A stretch of DNA of 64,000 nt, from the NCBI RefSeq assembly GCF_024139115.2, contig NC_085139.1, forward strand, positions 256,063,679 to 256,127,678, read 5' to 3'. The notes below the pieces were generated by a model. The model was not told the origin of the DNA, did no database searches, and saw only the letters and a program-made list of their open reading frames with translations. The first letter of the stretch is position 1. Each line of letters begins with the position of its first letter. Of this stretch, positions 35,257 through 46,550 are shown piece by piece. The stretch comes from Armigeres subalbatus (taxonomy: Eukaryota > Arthropoda > Insecta > Diptera > Culicidae). Both the position numbers and the translations under genes were made by a program.

Positions 35257-36597
35257 ATGGCTACCAACCCGTACAGTCAAGGCATGCCACCAATCGATAC
35301 CAGTGACACGGCTACAGTATCAGCAAGATGGAAAAAGTGAAAAAGATCTTTTGAAATATTTCTCGATGTAAACAACGTCGCACTTGCATCTAGGAAGAAA
35401 TCATACCTGCTTCACTTCGCTGGCAATCAGGTGCAGGATGTATATTTTGGTTTGCGGGGCGACGCAGATCCTGCAGTGCCAGTTGGGTCTGATATCTACA
35501 AGGAGACAATTAAAATCTTGGATAATTATGTCCTTCTCATGAAGTGTCTTCCTCTTGAACGGCATAAGTTTCGGAATCTAGCACAATCCGCCGAAGAATC
35601 AATCGAGAAATTTGTGTTAAGATTGCGCGAACAAGGAAATCTCTGCGAATACGATGACCATCTGGACGATGAGATCAAGGAACAAATCTTCGAAAAGGGG
35701 ATTTCAGATGAACTAAGGGCCAAAATATTAACTAAACCCAATATGAGTCTAGCGGAGACAGTCGATCTTGGACGATCGCTTGAAACCATTGAAAAGCACA
35801 AAGCAAGCGCAGCAACAGGGGATAGCGAAGTGAACAAAATCACTAGTTTTACAGGAAGCAAACGAGAGTGTTATCGTTGCGGGAGATTCGGTCATTACGC
35901 GAATAACGAAGGATGTCCTGCTAAGAAGGGAAAATGTGACCTGTGCGGATTAACAGGACATTTTAAGAAACGTTGCAAGACCAAATCTAGAGATTCCAGA
36001 ACTCAGCAGAAAGATCATCGACTCAGACAGGTTAACACAGAAGGAAGCGTAATGAACTCGGACTATTCAGAAAACAGTTTCGAAGAAGCAGACGGAGAAG
36101 ATAATGTTCAATACCTGTTCGCTGCTGAACCAGATTGCGGTGAAAAGGTTACTTGCGCTGTGGGAGGAGTTAAAATTGAATGGATAGTGGACTCAGGAGC
36201 AGGAGTCAATGTAATCGACCGAAAGACCTGGGACCATCTGAAGAAAGCTTCCGTACGGGTGGACTATCAAACACGGGATACAAAAAAGACTCTGAAAGCC
36301 TACAGAAATCACCCCACAAAGGTTGCCGGTATGTTCACGTCAGATATCGCAACAAAAGACAAGTCAATTACTGCAGAGGTTTATGTCGTTGAGGGTGATG
36401 GACAATGCTTGTTAGGCAAACGGACAGCGAAGCAGCTAGGAATCCTGCACATAAATACATCAGTTTGGGCTTTGGAGCACAAAGCGGACAAAATTGGAAA
36501 GGTCATCGGAGTTGAAGCAAAAATCGAAATAAATACCACAATCAAACCAATGCCGACCGACCTTCGACAGTATCATCCCTCAGCTCAACAACTGTAA
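35257..36597 (+). pseudogene. gypsy gag and protease, one premature stop
   Basis: An ATG at 35257 opens gag; an in-frame TGA at about 35338-35340 interrupts it after some 27 codons, and the same frame then runs to 36597. Two zinc knuckles are visible (CYRCGRFGHYANNEGC and CDLCGLTGHFKKRC, near 35870-35970). The protease motif WIVDSGAGVNVI follows at about 36183. The frame then meets a deletion near 36550 that joins the protease region directly to the middle of RT, removing RT fingers and the start of the palm. Confidence 0.85.
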
Positions 36598-37530
36598 GTG
36601 GTTCTCAAAGATTGACTTGGTAAAAGCTTTCCACCAAATTCCACTCGCAGAAGGATCTCGTTATATCACAACGTTTGCTACACCCTCTGGCTACTACCGA
36701 TACAAAAGGCTCATGTTTGGGCTAAATTGTGCATCTGAAATCTTTCAGAGCATTATCGAAAGAGTCCTTTGTGGTATCCCCGGCGTGAAGCCATTCATCG
36801 ATGATATATTAGTGTTTGCCGGCAGCAAGGAGGAGCATGATGATAGGTTGAATGTTGTTTTGGAACGCCTACGGTCAAGCGGTTTCACGATCAACATGAA
36901 GAAGTGTGCCTTTGCCCAAAGTCAGGTTACATTCATGGGCCATGTACTGTCCGAAAAAGGAATCAGCCCTAGTGACGAGAAGGTAGCGTCTATCAAAAGT
37001 TTTCGTGATCCACGTACCTGTGAGGAAGTCCGAAGTTTCTTGGGTATGATTAATTATCTGGCCAAGTTTATACCCAATTTGGCCACATTGACAACACCCT
37101 TACGCAAGCTGCTGAAGAAAAACGCCAATTTCCAATGGCAGAAGGAACAAAAGGAGGCGTTTGCACAAATAAAGAAGATACTCACGGACCCAAAGAACCT
37201 GGGGTACTATTCGCCGATAGACAGAACATTTCTAATAGCGGATGCAAGCCCAACCGGGCTAGGAGCTGTTTTGATCCAGGAACGAAACGGACTTAAAAGG
37301 GTTATTTGTTATGTCAGCAAGGGGTTGTCTGAGGCGGAAATGGCATACGCGCACAACGAGAAGGAGGCTCTCGCACTCGTTTGGGCAACCGAGAGGCTGG
37401 AAATGTACTTAAGAGGACTTGAATTCTTTCTAGTGACCGACCATCAGCCATTAAAAGTAATCTTTGGACCGAATCATCGTTCATGCCCAAGAATCGAAAG
37501 ATGGGCGCTACGCTTGCAGTCGCTTTCGAT
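36570..37530 (+). pseudogene. gypsy reverse transcriptase and RNase H, N-terminally deleted
   Basis: Readable from about IIPQLNNCKWFSKIDLVKAF, with MFGLNCASEIFQ and the catalytic FIDDILVF motif near 36800. RNase H follows (LIADASPTGLGAVL, KEALALVWATE, VTDHQPL). A frameshift near 37520 moves the reading into the integrase frame. Confidence 0.85.
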
Positions 37531-39006
37531 TCCAAATCGTACACATTGCGGGAAAACTTAACATTGCGGATCCAATTTCTCGTCTAGCAAAGTTTGACCG
37601 TTGTACCACCTACGATGTAAAAGGAGAAGACATGCTATTAACTATTGCTGAAACGTCCAAACCGACCGCTATCTTCCTGGAAGACATAGCCAAAGCTACT
37701 ACTAACGACGAAGAACTTACTGCAGTTAAGAAAGCTTTATTGACAGGTAAATGGGATGAAACTACCATGAAATACTTACCGTTCAAATCTGAGATAATGG
37801 TTGTTGCCGAAACACTCTTGCGCGGAGAACGTCTCATTATACCCAACGGACTTCGTAAAAAGGTCTTACAACTCGCACACATTGGCCATCCGGGAATCGA
37901 GCGCACTAAACAACGGCTACGAGCTAAAGTGTGGTGGCCAACGATGGATCGAGAAGCAGAAAGTAGTGTACGATCTTGCCTAGATTGCCAAGCAACCAAC
38001 GTACCCGGACCACCAGAACCTATGTCAATTCGTGAACTTCCTACCGCACCGTGGAGCGACATCAGCATGGATATGCTGGGACCACTTCCATCAGGTGATT
38101 CCCTGCTAGTCATCATTGATATGTACAGCCGATATAGAATCATCGAGACTATGAAGCAAACTACCACCGCTGACATATTAAATCGATTAAGACCTACTAT
38201 ACTACGATTGGGAATTCCAAACAGCATAACAACCGACAATGCACCGAATTTCTCTAGCGGCGAGATGAAGGAATTTTGTGATTACTACGGCATCCGAGTC
38301 AAGCACACCACTCCATACTGGCCTCAAGGAAACGGCGAAGTGGAGAGACAAAATAGGAGCATCCTCAAGCAACTCCGGATTTCGGCATTGAAACGATCAG
38401 ATTGGAAACGTGATTTAGAAGAGTTCAATTACGTACTTGCTCACCCCTCATCCAGCCACGGGCCGTTCTCCTGCTGAACTAGCATTTGGAAGAAAATTTA
38501 AGGACTGGCTACCTGAGTTAAAACCCGAAGACACCAATGAGAACGAAGACATTCGGGATAGGGATATCTCATACAAAACGGCATCCAAAGCTCAATATGA
38601 TCGTGTTCATCAAGCTCGAGAATCCGATATTAGGAAGGGTGATCAAGTGCTGGTGAAAAGTTTCGTGAGGCAGAACAAACTATCTCCTTTGTTCCACAGG
38701 GAACCCTATACAGTGATTGAAAGACAAGGTAATTCGGTCATCATCGAGGATTTAAATGGAGCAGTACGTAAAAGGAATTTAGCACATCTAAAGAAGCTTC
38801 CTATATCACCACATACTACCAGCCAGATCGAAGAACCAGTTGCTGATTTGGATCAGCAAATAGATCATCAAGCACCGGCAGTTACAACAGCAGTGAAACC
38901 TTCGACGTCATCAAGCTTGGAGAGTGCCCGACCACAACGTCTAACACGGGTACCATCACGTTATAAGGACTATCACATGACTTCTAATAAAAACGAAGAC
39001 GATTAG
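37530..39006 (+). pseudogene. gypsy integrase and C-terminal tail, frameshifted
   Basis: The HHCC zinc domain (HIGHPGIERTKQ, CLDCQ) is near 37880-37990. Catalytic residues are seen at SMDMLGPLP, TTDNAPNF and QGNGEVERQN (38060-38350), so the D, D and E are all present. A frame change near 38445 leads into GRSPAELAFGRKFKDWLPEL and a variable tail ending at 39006, about 24 bases before the 3' LTR. Confidence 0.85.
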
Positions 39007-39029
39007 ATCTACTCGGGGAAAGAGGGGAT

Positions 39030-39222
39030 TGTTATATTTAAATCAGTGTATACATACAATATATTATATACATATCTTGTTTCTTTCCACCCCTGGGGAT
39101 GTACTTCGGGTTAGAGAGGAGGAGAAGTAAGAACCGGAAAATAAACTGGCTGTACCAGCTATCAGGCTCTGATTAAATTCGTATTTTATTCGTTAAGCTT
39201 TTCCATAGAAGCAAACACAACA
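39030..39222 (+). repeat. gypsy 3' LTR
   Basis: 193 bp, same ends as the 5' LTR, with a TATATTATA-type 9-bp insertion. Confidence 0.9.
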
Positions 39223-39840
39223 GAGCCTCTTGAAAGGAGGTTTCCAAGCTTCTTGAGAAAAAAAGCTTACAAGCCTTTTAAAATTAGACTTCTTAAAAGG
39301 AAATTAGAGCTACTTAAAAGAAGCTTTCCGAGCCTTTTGAAAGGAGACTTCCAAGATTCTTGAAAGGAGCCTTCCGAGCTTTTCGAAAGAAGGCTTCCGG
39401 GCCTCGTGATGAAGACTTCCGAGCTTCTTGAAAGAAAGCTTCTGAACCACTTGAAAGGAGGTGTCCGAGCCTTTTGAAAGAAAGCTTCCGAACCAATTAA
39501 AATAAGCAACCAGGCCTCTTAAAAGGAGGCTTCCGGGTCTTCGGAAAGCTGGCTTCGCTTGAAGGGAGGCTTCTGAGCCACTTTATAGGCGGCTTTGAAA
39601 GGACGCCTCTGAGCCTCTTGAAAGTAGGCCTCCAGGCATCTTGAAAGAATAATGCCGAGCTCTTCGAAGGGAGGCTTCCGAGCCTTGTAAAAGGAGCTCC
39701 CGAATCTCTTGAAAGTAGGCTTCCGCGCCTTTTGTAGAGAGACTTCCTAGTCTCCAGAATGGCGGCTTTCGAGTCACTTAAAAGAAGGCTTCTGAGCGTC
39801 TTGGAAGTACGATTCCGAACCACATGAAAGGAGGCTTCCG
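39223..39840 (-). repeat. satellite of about 24 bp, block 3
   Basis: Resumes at GAGCCTCTTGAAAGG immediately after the 3' LTR. Blocks 1 to 3 are one array opened by two insertions. Confidence 0.9.
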
Positions 39841-40169
39841 ATTCAACAAGATTCTAGATTTTAGTTCAGAAGCATAATTTTAGAATATTATTCAACATTT
39901 TGTTTCGACCAGGTAGATTGCATTGGAGATTTTTAAAATTTGCTTATTTGACGTTTTGTTCGTTTGATCTTTTGTTCCGCATCAGCCCTTCATACACTAC
40001 GCTGGTTGAGGGAGGCAGGATTCAATTGGCTTTCATTTATTGATCGCCATGCATGCATATTATATACAAGGCGAAGTTTTGCAATAATAAAAAAAATATC
40101 AAAACTTTATCGATAAGTTTTGATTGGAATTATAATACTTCCGCCATTACGCATAATGTGGTATGCATA

Positions 40170-40321
40170 CATTACTCACGGAATCCAAATTCAAGAGTAC
40201 TCACGTTTTCATTTTTCTTATTTCAACTGTCAAACTTTCAACGCAGCATGCGTGAAATAATAATTGTGCGTTACTTCCGAGTTATGCGAGTACTTTTAAA
40301 TTTGGATTCCATGAGGAATGT
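40170..40321. mobile_element. MITE related to the one at 62678-63132
   Basis: Inverted ends ACTCACGGAATCCAAATTC and TTTGGATTCCATGAGGAAT. The interior shares AGCATGCGTGAAATAAT-like and CGTTACTTCCG stretches with the larger element near 63000-63065. Confidence 0.6.
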
Positions 40322-40739
40322 CATAGGTGTAACTAGAGTCCCGGTCAGGGGGAGGGGGGCATGGTACCAGCTGGTTAGAGATATATTTTTTAAGGCGATA
40401 TAGAGCACTGCACGCATGGGCTTCCAAGGTTCTTTTTATGCTTTTGCTGCTAATTTGTCATGTTGTTAACATCACTCAATATGTGAACAATTCAACTGAA
40501 TTTGAGTAATGGTGTGATTGAATCAATACGTGTCTAATTTTCATAACTATTGAGGGGGTCAAACGCAAAGGGGTGTAAGTGACAAAAACTTAGTTTTGAG
40601 AAAAATAGGTGCGAAGTTTTCTAATATTTTTTTCGTTTCATACAAATCGTATGGAAGTTGAAAAAATTACTCATTTTCTGTGAATTTTCTCATTTTTTTT
40701 CACAAATAACGTACAAACTACAAATATGAGTATAGTGCA

Positions 40740-41050
40740 AGTTGTAAAGCCCTGGTATCCGTGACGAGTCTCCATTTGCGACATTCCGGTATTTAGACCG
40801 ACGCCTATCCGACGTTCTAAGCGGAAGTCCGAAAAGTGTCCCCCCTCCATATCATATCTCGCGTTAGTGTATATCAGACTTCGTATACCTCGACAAATAG
40901 CGGTGAGAGTCCAGACGCCGCGTCCTAACGCCCTTACACCGGCGACCCATATCGACGGCGTCGACCACGTCGCGAGAAGAGCGACGGTGCGGGCCATCCT
41001 AGCGACCAACCCTCGAAAAACAGAGTAGGCAGCCCCTGAGGGAAGAAAGG
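40740..41050 (-). other. GC-rich, stop-free patch of unknown identity
   Basis: About 300 bp clearly richer in G and C than its surroundings. On the minus strand an open frame of 129 codons covers it (41060-40671), but only the first part looks other than random and no domain is recognised. It could be an exon or a retroelement fragment. I cannot choose. Confidence 0.3.
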
Positions 41051-41300
41051 TAAGTTGCATGCTATCTCTATATGTTATATAATCGCGATGTCCTTTAATC
41101 GTATCTAGATTGAGTGTATGTATTTTTTTAAATGCTTTTTTTTATTCAGCTTTGGAGTTTGAGGATATTTTTATTTATATGTGTATGATATGCGGAAAGC
41201 TTAGATAAAGGGTCGTACTTTCTTCTCAATTTCATGTTAATTGCATGATTTTTGACTTTTAGAGCCCTTTGAAGATTGCGATGGCTGTGCACTAATTACG

Positions 41301-41556
41301 TACACCCAACCGGCGGTTGTTAGATTTCCAAACAATTCTGTATAAGAATCTACCAAAACCTGTATAAAAATTGGGCATATGCGAAATTGTTAGATTCTTA
41401 TACAAATATTGTATAAGAATCTAACAATTTTGTAAGGTTTTCTTACATTTTTTGTATAAGAATCTAACAATTTCGCATATGCCCAATTCTTATAAAGGTT
41501 TTGGTAGATTCTTATACAGAATTGTTTGAAAAACTAACAACCGCCGGTTGGGTGTA
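41301..41556. mobile_element. 256-bp near-palindromic MITE, probable TA target
   Basis: Ends TACACCCAACCGGCGGTTGT and ACAACCGCCGGTTGGGTGTA are exact complements over 20 bp, and pairing continues inward (TCTGTATAAGAATCTACCAA, GGGCATATGCGAAATTGTTA) for almost half the element. TA at both edges suggests a TA target duplication, as in Tc1/mariner-type MITEs. Confidence 0.88.
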
Positions 41557-44500
41557 AGGGCTATCGCGGAAATGAGGAGTTCTGTAGTTTTCTCACGCTC
41601 CATATGAATAAAAAAAACATAATTTAAAAAAAAAATCGTGGGCGGGGAGTCCAGAAAAATCTATCGCTCAGTTATTTTACCACCACCTAACGTGCATGTT
41701 GCGATGAGTTTGGATCGCAGCAAGCCATGCGCGCGGATGGTTGCTTTTAAATTTGCTGTCACGTTTTTGTTCGTTTCCGCAAGAAATAGATTCGGCTGAT
41801 GTATATATTTTGCATATGTACTAGAGGAGAAAAGTTTAAGTTATCTGAAGTTTGAGATTTGGTGACAATTACTCAAGTGTATTCTTATTAGAGCGCGCGA
41901 AATCGTTTGTGTAGTTTGTATACGCGGATGTATTTGGTGAAAATATGTTTGAATGTGTGATAATACCAGGAAAATATGGATCAACAACGAATTGCTCGGA
42001 ATAGCGCTGGAAGAGTAGTGATTTTTTAGTGGACACTAGTTGTGGTCTTTTCTTTCTCAGTTCATTTATCCGGAATTTGATCAATTTGGTGAGATTGTTT
42101 CAATATGTTTTTATATGATTCCAAAACTAAATACGCGCTGGATTTAAAAATCCGGAAGTTTGTTTATGGATCCATTATCCAATTGATAATGGTAGCATAA
42201 ACAGGCGGGGTTTATTGCAAGTAAAAGTGACCTCGGACTAGACGTGAGTTACCAGGCAGTCTGAAATGGGTCACTGGAGCTGCAGTAGAGCTAACACCTT
42301 CTAACTCCCGGGCTAAAGCTGACTTTATTAAAGATAGCTTTCTTCCATAATACCACTGCCGGACAGTGGGGGTTAGATTGAAGATACACATACCTAACGT
42401 GCATATTGCGATGCGCGCGCCCCTGGATGTGAAACTCGCAAGCAGTTGAATTTAAAACAACCGTTGAGCTCATGGTCGATGGGAATTTCCTCAGTGTTAC
42501 GTCTGTTTGTCTGTGTAGAAACGAAGATGATTTGTTGATATTATGGGGTCCATAATAAGGAAATTTAAATGCAATTTCTATTATTATAAGTTTATGATCA
42601 TAATATTTTCATACTAAATAATTGGAGCTTCACAAAGTGTAATACACGACAGAGCCTACCAAATAAACAAACAACTTAGAGCATCCTAATATTTACATTA
42701 ATGTTTTAGATTCTGCGAGAGAAAAGAGCATTTCTTGGATTGCCCGCTGAATGACGTGTTTTTCGTGACAGCAAGTTTTTCCATTGGCAAACCGGTAAAT
42801 CGTGTAAAAGCCAAAATTTTGTTGACGCCGAGAACCGCTGCGTACCAAGATCAAGCCTCCCGGGCGCCCATTGAATAAATCTGGGACTTTGGGAGCCACG
42901 TTTTTCTAAATGACCGTTATCGTAGGAGGGGATGGATGAAGCATGAAGGATTGCGGACGTCGAACGTCCGAAGCAGAACCAAGTTGTTCAACCGAGAGGA
43001 GGGAACCGTTTGCAACGCTTGAAGTCCTGCAAAACACTACGTATCTGGTGAGATCCATCTAATTTACCTATTTACACCTTTTTGCCTTTCTCGTATACTA
43101 GTATATATTTCATAACTATCCCTTCTTAACTTACAATCTACTGATTTTCGGGGCTTCGATTCTTCGATGTCCAGATTTAGGAGCAGTTGTTTGAATTGGC
43201 ATTTGTTAAAACGTAGTACGAATCTAGATTATAGTCGTTTTTGGTCTACCGTGTATTGTTTATTGGCAGACCGGACGAACTTCGTTTCGCCTAAAATTTT
43301 TATTCACTGATTAATTCTCGAGTTAAATTTCTGGTTCATTTGTATGGGAGTTCCCCTTTCCAGAAGGGGGAGGGTTTTTTAAACCACCACAGAGACATAT
43401 ATTCCCTTACAAAACTTCAACATGCCAGATTTGGTTCCATTTGCTTGATTTATTGACATGTTAGTTTGCGATTCACGAAAGAATTCTTACCTTTTATGTT
43501 GGAAATTGAGAGATTAAATTTAAGTTTGGCCGTGCATTAATTGAAACATTTTCCAAATTATTACTCAACAAATGTACATTGCCATAGGAGCTGTTCGCAT
43601 GTTCGGCAATTAAGTCAATTATCCGGATGCAAAAAATACTGTATGATAATTTTATCATTTCTGTTCAGCTGATTCTTAAATATATAGAGAAATAAATTTC
43701 TATCGACACAATGCTATTGAAATGGGACAATTTAGCCGGTGTTGATGGGGCGGTGGTTTTTATCTTTAAGGAATTTCAATCTTAAAAGGTCATGCATCCC
43801 TAATGTTTAAGGAGCGATTGGTTTGTCCCATACATCTTTATATGAATAAAAAAAATAGTTCCCAAGGATGAACAGTTATCAAAAATTGGGGTTTGGATTG
43901 GTTTATCCTAAATATTAAAAAAATATGACTAGTTGTGAAGTGTTATCAATCAGTTTCGATGCTGCTTGAATGAATAAAAAGAATATTTACGTGATCAAGG
44001 TTTGTAACTTTTGTTTTATTATTTTGTTTCAATTTATTTCATTTTATGTTATTTTATCTCGTTTTTATCTCGTTACAGAGAGCGAGTAATGGCGCTTTGG
44101 CCTAGGCATAACAGCCAGGACATATGGAAGAAATACCTATGTCCTATCCCTGCAAGTTGGATCAGCAAGCATTCTTAGCAATGTCCTTCCCAACGTCACC
44201 TTCTAATATGCCCCTGAATATGGAACGATTGGTACGGCTGTCCCCGTTTCTTTTTACGTGAATTCAAAATTTGTTATCTATTGAGAGCGATTTCTGCAAA
44301 CCCTGGATATGATGAAGAACTGCCTACCGTCTGGTTGGATGTCTTCATATTTTATTATTTATTCTAAGGCGGTGGTGGCCTCTACAAGCTTCAAATTTGA
44401 GCATGCAACAATAGCGTCCAGTATTAGGGTCTTCCCCTTCCCCTCATATATTTACAACATTCAATCTTAATTGGATCATATTTCTAACTTTGAGCTCGTA

Positions 44501-45295
44501 TCCAAAATATTCTCTTTGTATCTTTTATGAGGTATTGTTTGAATAAGAAAATTCAGGTATTAGGTAGAAGTATTATACTGATCAATCGACAAAAGATTCT
44601 TTCAAAGGTTTTTATTCAATTCACGTTTCTTTAAGGACTTAATTTCCGTCTAGGATTATGTAACTACTAAACTATAGAATCCTGATTTGCTTTATGGAGG
44701 TTGGGGTGTACAATATAAAAATAAGAGTAAGATAACCGTAAAGCTTTATTATGATGAGTTTAGAAACAAAAGCTCAGTTATTTACTTACAGCCTAAAATT
44801 TGCAAATGCAACTTGAAATTTGATTTTTTTGGTTCTATCAGTGGAAGCAAAATGAAAACCTAATTTGATGATTTTTTTTAACCGTAGGAAAAACTAAACT
44901 ATTATATCTGATATTTTATTGGGAATTAAGACGTCCTTGTGAAGTTTTGCTGTGCCTGTTATGAAGAACTAGTGTATCTCATTCCCTACACTTTCTGAAG
45001 AAATCTTTCTTCAGAAGTGAATCCTTTTTGTAGTGCTACTCCAAGTAACAAAAAGGGCATCATTACGGAGCATGAGATTTGATCAATAGTACCAACGCTC
45101 CCAGATGGGTGAGGGCTAGAGGATGAAGCACACACACACATGTTTGAGATTCTGCAAGATTTTTATCATTTTTTTCTTCAGTTCAATCAAAGATATTTGC
45201 CTATTTCCGGGGATTAAACCACCCGTCTTGGACATCAATTTACAATGTTATAAAAACTCATATGTGAATATGTACATTATGTGGAAGATAATGAT
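41557..45295. other. gene-poor AT-rich DNA
   Basis: No coding gene recognised. It holds a MITE end fragment at 42494-42516 (GTTACGTCTGTTTGTCTGTG, as at 10433-10452) and, near 44275-44300, a stretch (TTATCTATTGAGAGCGATTT) shared in inverse with 59130-59150. The rest is unassigned. Confidence 0.45.
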
Positions 45296-45355
45296 TTGAA
45301 AAATGTATTGGAGGTAACCACTTTCCCTTCGATGGGACACGCACCCACGACCCTA
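45296..45355 (-). mobile_element. degenerate tRNA-derived SINE fragment
   Basis: AAAATGTATTGGAGGTAACC and CACCCACGACCCTAC match the tail and B-box region of the SINE at 10619-10900. Confidence 0.5.
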
Positions 45356-45707
45356 CAATTTTTTCTTTGTTTTATTCTGGAAATATTTTAAGCATTTTTG
45401 AAAAAAATAATGAGATCCTAGATCCGAACTCACTTCGGTTTTTAGTAGGAACTACAATATTGTGTAAGAAATTCTTGTAAGTTTTCGTTTTTCAACTAGC
45501 TTATGAAAGAACTATTCTTCCTTATTCCACAACTTTGTATCTGTTCAGATATATGTTCTCCGATCTCAACAGTAAGACTGGAACAGGCACATCTGTAAAG
45601 TTAAGAGGCCGAGTATTGTTGAACAACGAAAACATATCATATGGACTTGAGAATGTCCTTATCTTAAAAAAAAACTTTATAAGAATTTGATCAGCTGTTT
45701 TGTGGCA

Positions 45708-45710
45708 TCT

Positions 45711-45742
<32 letters not shown>

Positions 45743-45747
45743 TTTTT
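45708..45747 (+). repeat. (CTT)n microsatellite
   Basis: TCTTCTTCTTCCTC followed by about nine CTT units. Confidence 0.9.
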
Positions 45748-46074
45748 CAAAGACTTTTGGTTTTTTGAACTTGGTACAATTAATAAACCAGAATGTTTTA
45801 TCTAAAATATCTAAAAAAAAATGTATGAAAATATGTATGAAAAATCTGTGAAAAATGTATGACTTGCGCTTGGCATTTTGCAAAGACAAGTTCGATACTT
45901 TGCCGAAAAATTGATCATAGATAACATACGATGCAATGAGAAATGAGGAAATATGTTTGTAATACATGGAAAGAATTCACTTTTGAAATTTCCTGGGGGC
46001 ACAAGTGGGTCTGTGGAGGGCCAGGCCTCCCTGGCCCCCGGTTAATCATGCTCATGCCCTGCAACTAATTGATT

Positions 46075-46535
46075 TCGTCGCCTCAAACAGGAATGCGAGG
46101 AGATGGAGCAGCTGTGATATTTTCAATAATCACGCAAGTTTTACCAGAAGCTTAACGCATCCCACAAAGACATCGTGCCGCGAATCGAGATGCGCAGGAA
46201 TAAGGTTGGAAGCATCGTGACGGACAAAAGTATGGTGATCGAAAGTTTGAAGCCGAACTTCGAAAGGCACTTGAATGGCACTGAGAGTACTGTGCAGGCA
46301 GTGAGCAGAAGAGACGGCTTCGTAAGTTTAGCAGATGATAGTAACCAACCAGCCCCCGGCGCCTTTCATGGTCCAACCCAACAAACAGTTTAGGCTGAAG
46401 AAGCTAGTTTTTTAGCTGAAAAAGATTATTTTTGGTTGAATAAGCGCTCAATTAACGTCGAATGTTTGTTGGGTATGGTCCATCTACAACAAAGGCGAAA
46501 AGTTGGTTCAGTGTTTTTCATAAAAACTCTTCCAA
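46075..46535 (+). pseudogene. second RTE-like LINE fragment, same family as 81-1216
   Basis: Nucleotide similarity to about 380-650: GCAGCTGTGATATT against GAACAGCTTTGCCG, AGTTTTACCAGAAGCTTAACG against AAGTTCTATCAGAAGCTGAA, and the stretch ending in TGAGAGTAC. After a 99-bp MITE the RT block corresponding to PIYKKGDKLE appears as WSIYNKGEKLV. No frame is intact. Confidence 0.75.
46376..46474. mobile_element. 99-bp MITE with 8-bp target duplication
   Basis: Termini ACCCAACAAACA and TGTTTGTTGGGT. ATGGTCCA at 46368-46375 is repeated at 46475-46482. It splits the RTE-like fragment. Confidence 0.9.
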
Positions 46536-46550
46536 GATTTCCTGTTGATT

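Larger units (their letters stand above)
34948..39222 (+). mobile_element. Ty3/gypsy retrotransposon, Mag-like, defective
   Basis: A 4,275-bp element. LTRs are 34948-35131 (184 bp) and 39030-39222 (193 bp), both TGTTATA...CACAACA, differing by four substitutions and one 9-bp insertion. A primer-binding-site-like stretch TTGGCGACGAGGAACGGGG follows the 5' LTR directly, and a polypurine tract GGGGAAAGAGGGGA precedes the 3' LTR. It sits in the satellite with a probable 5-bp duplication, GAGTC at left and GAGCC at right (one change). Two zinc knuckles in gag and the pol order protease, RT, RNase H, integrase fit the Mag lineage. No env is seen. Confidence 0.9.

Noticed and set aside
33405..39840. 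Short frames of the type FKRLGSLLSRGSEA on the minus strand
   Set aside because: They are translations of the 24-bp satellite, not a repeat protein.
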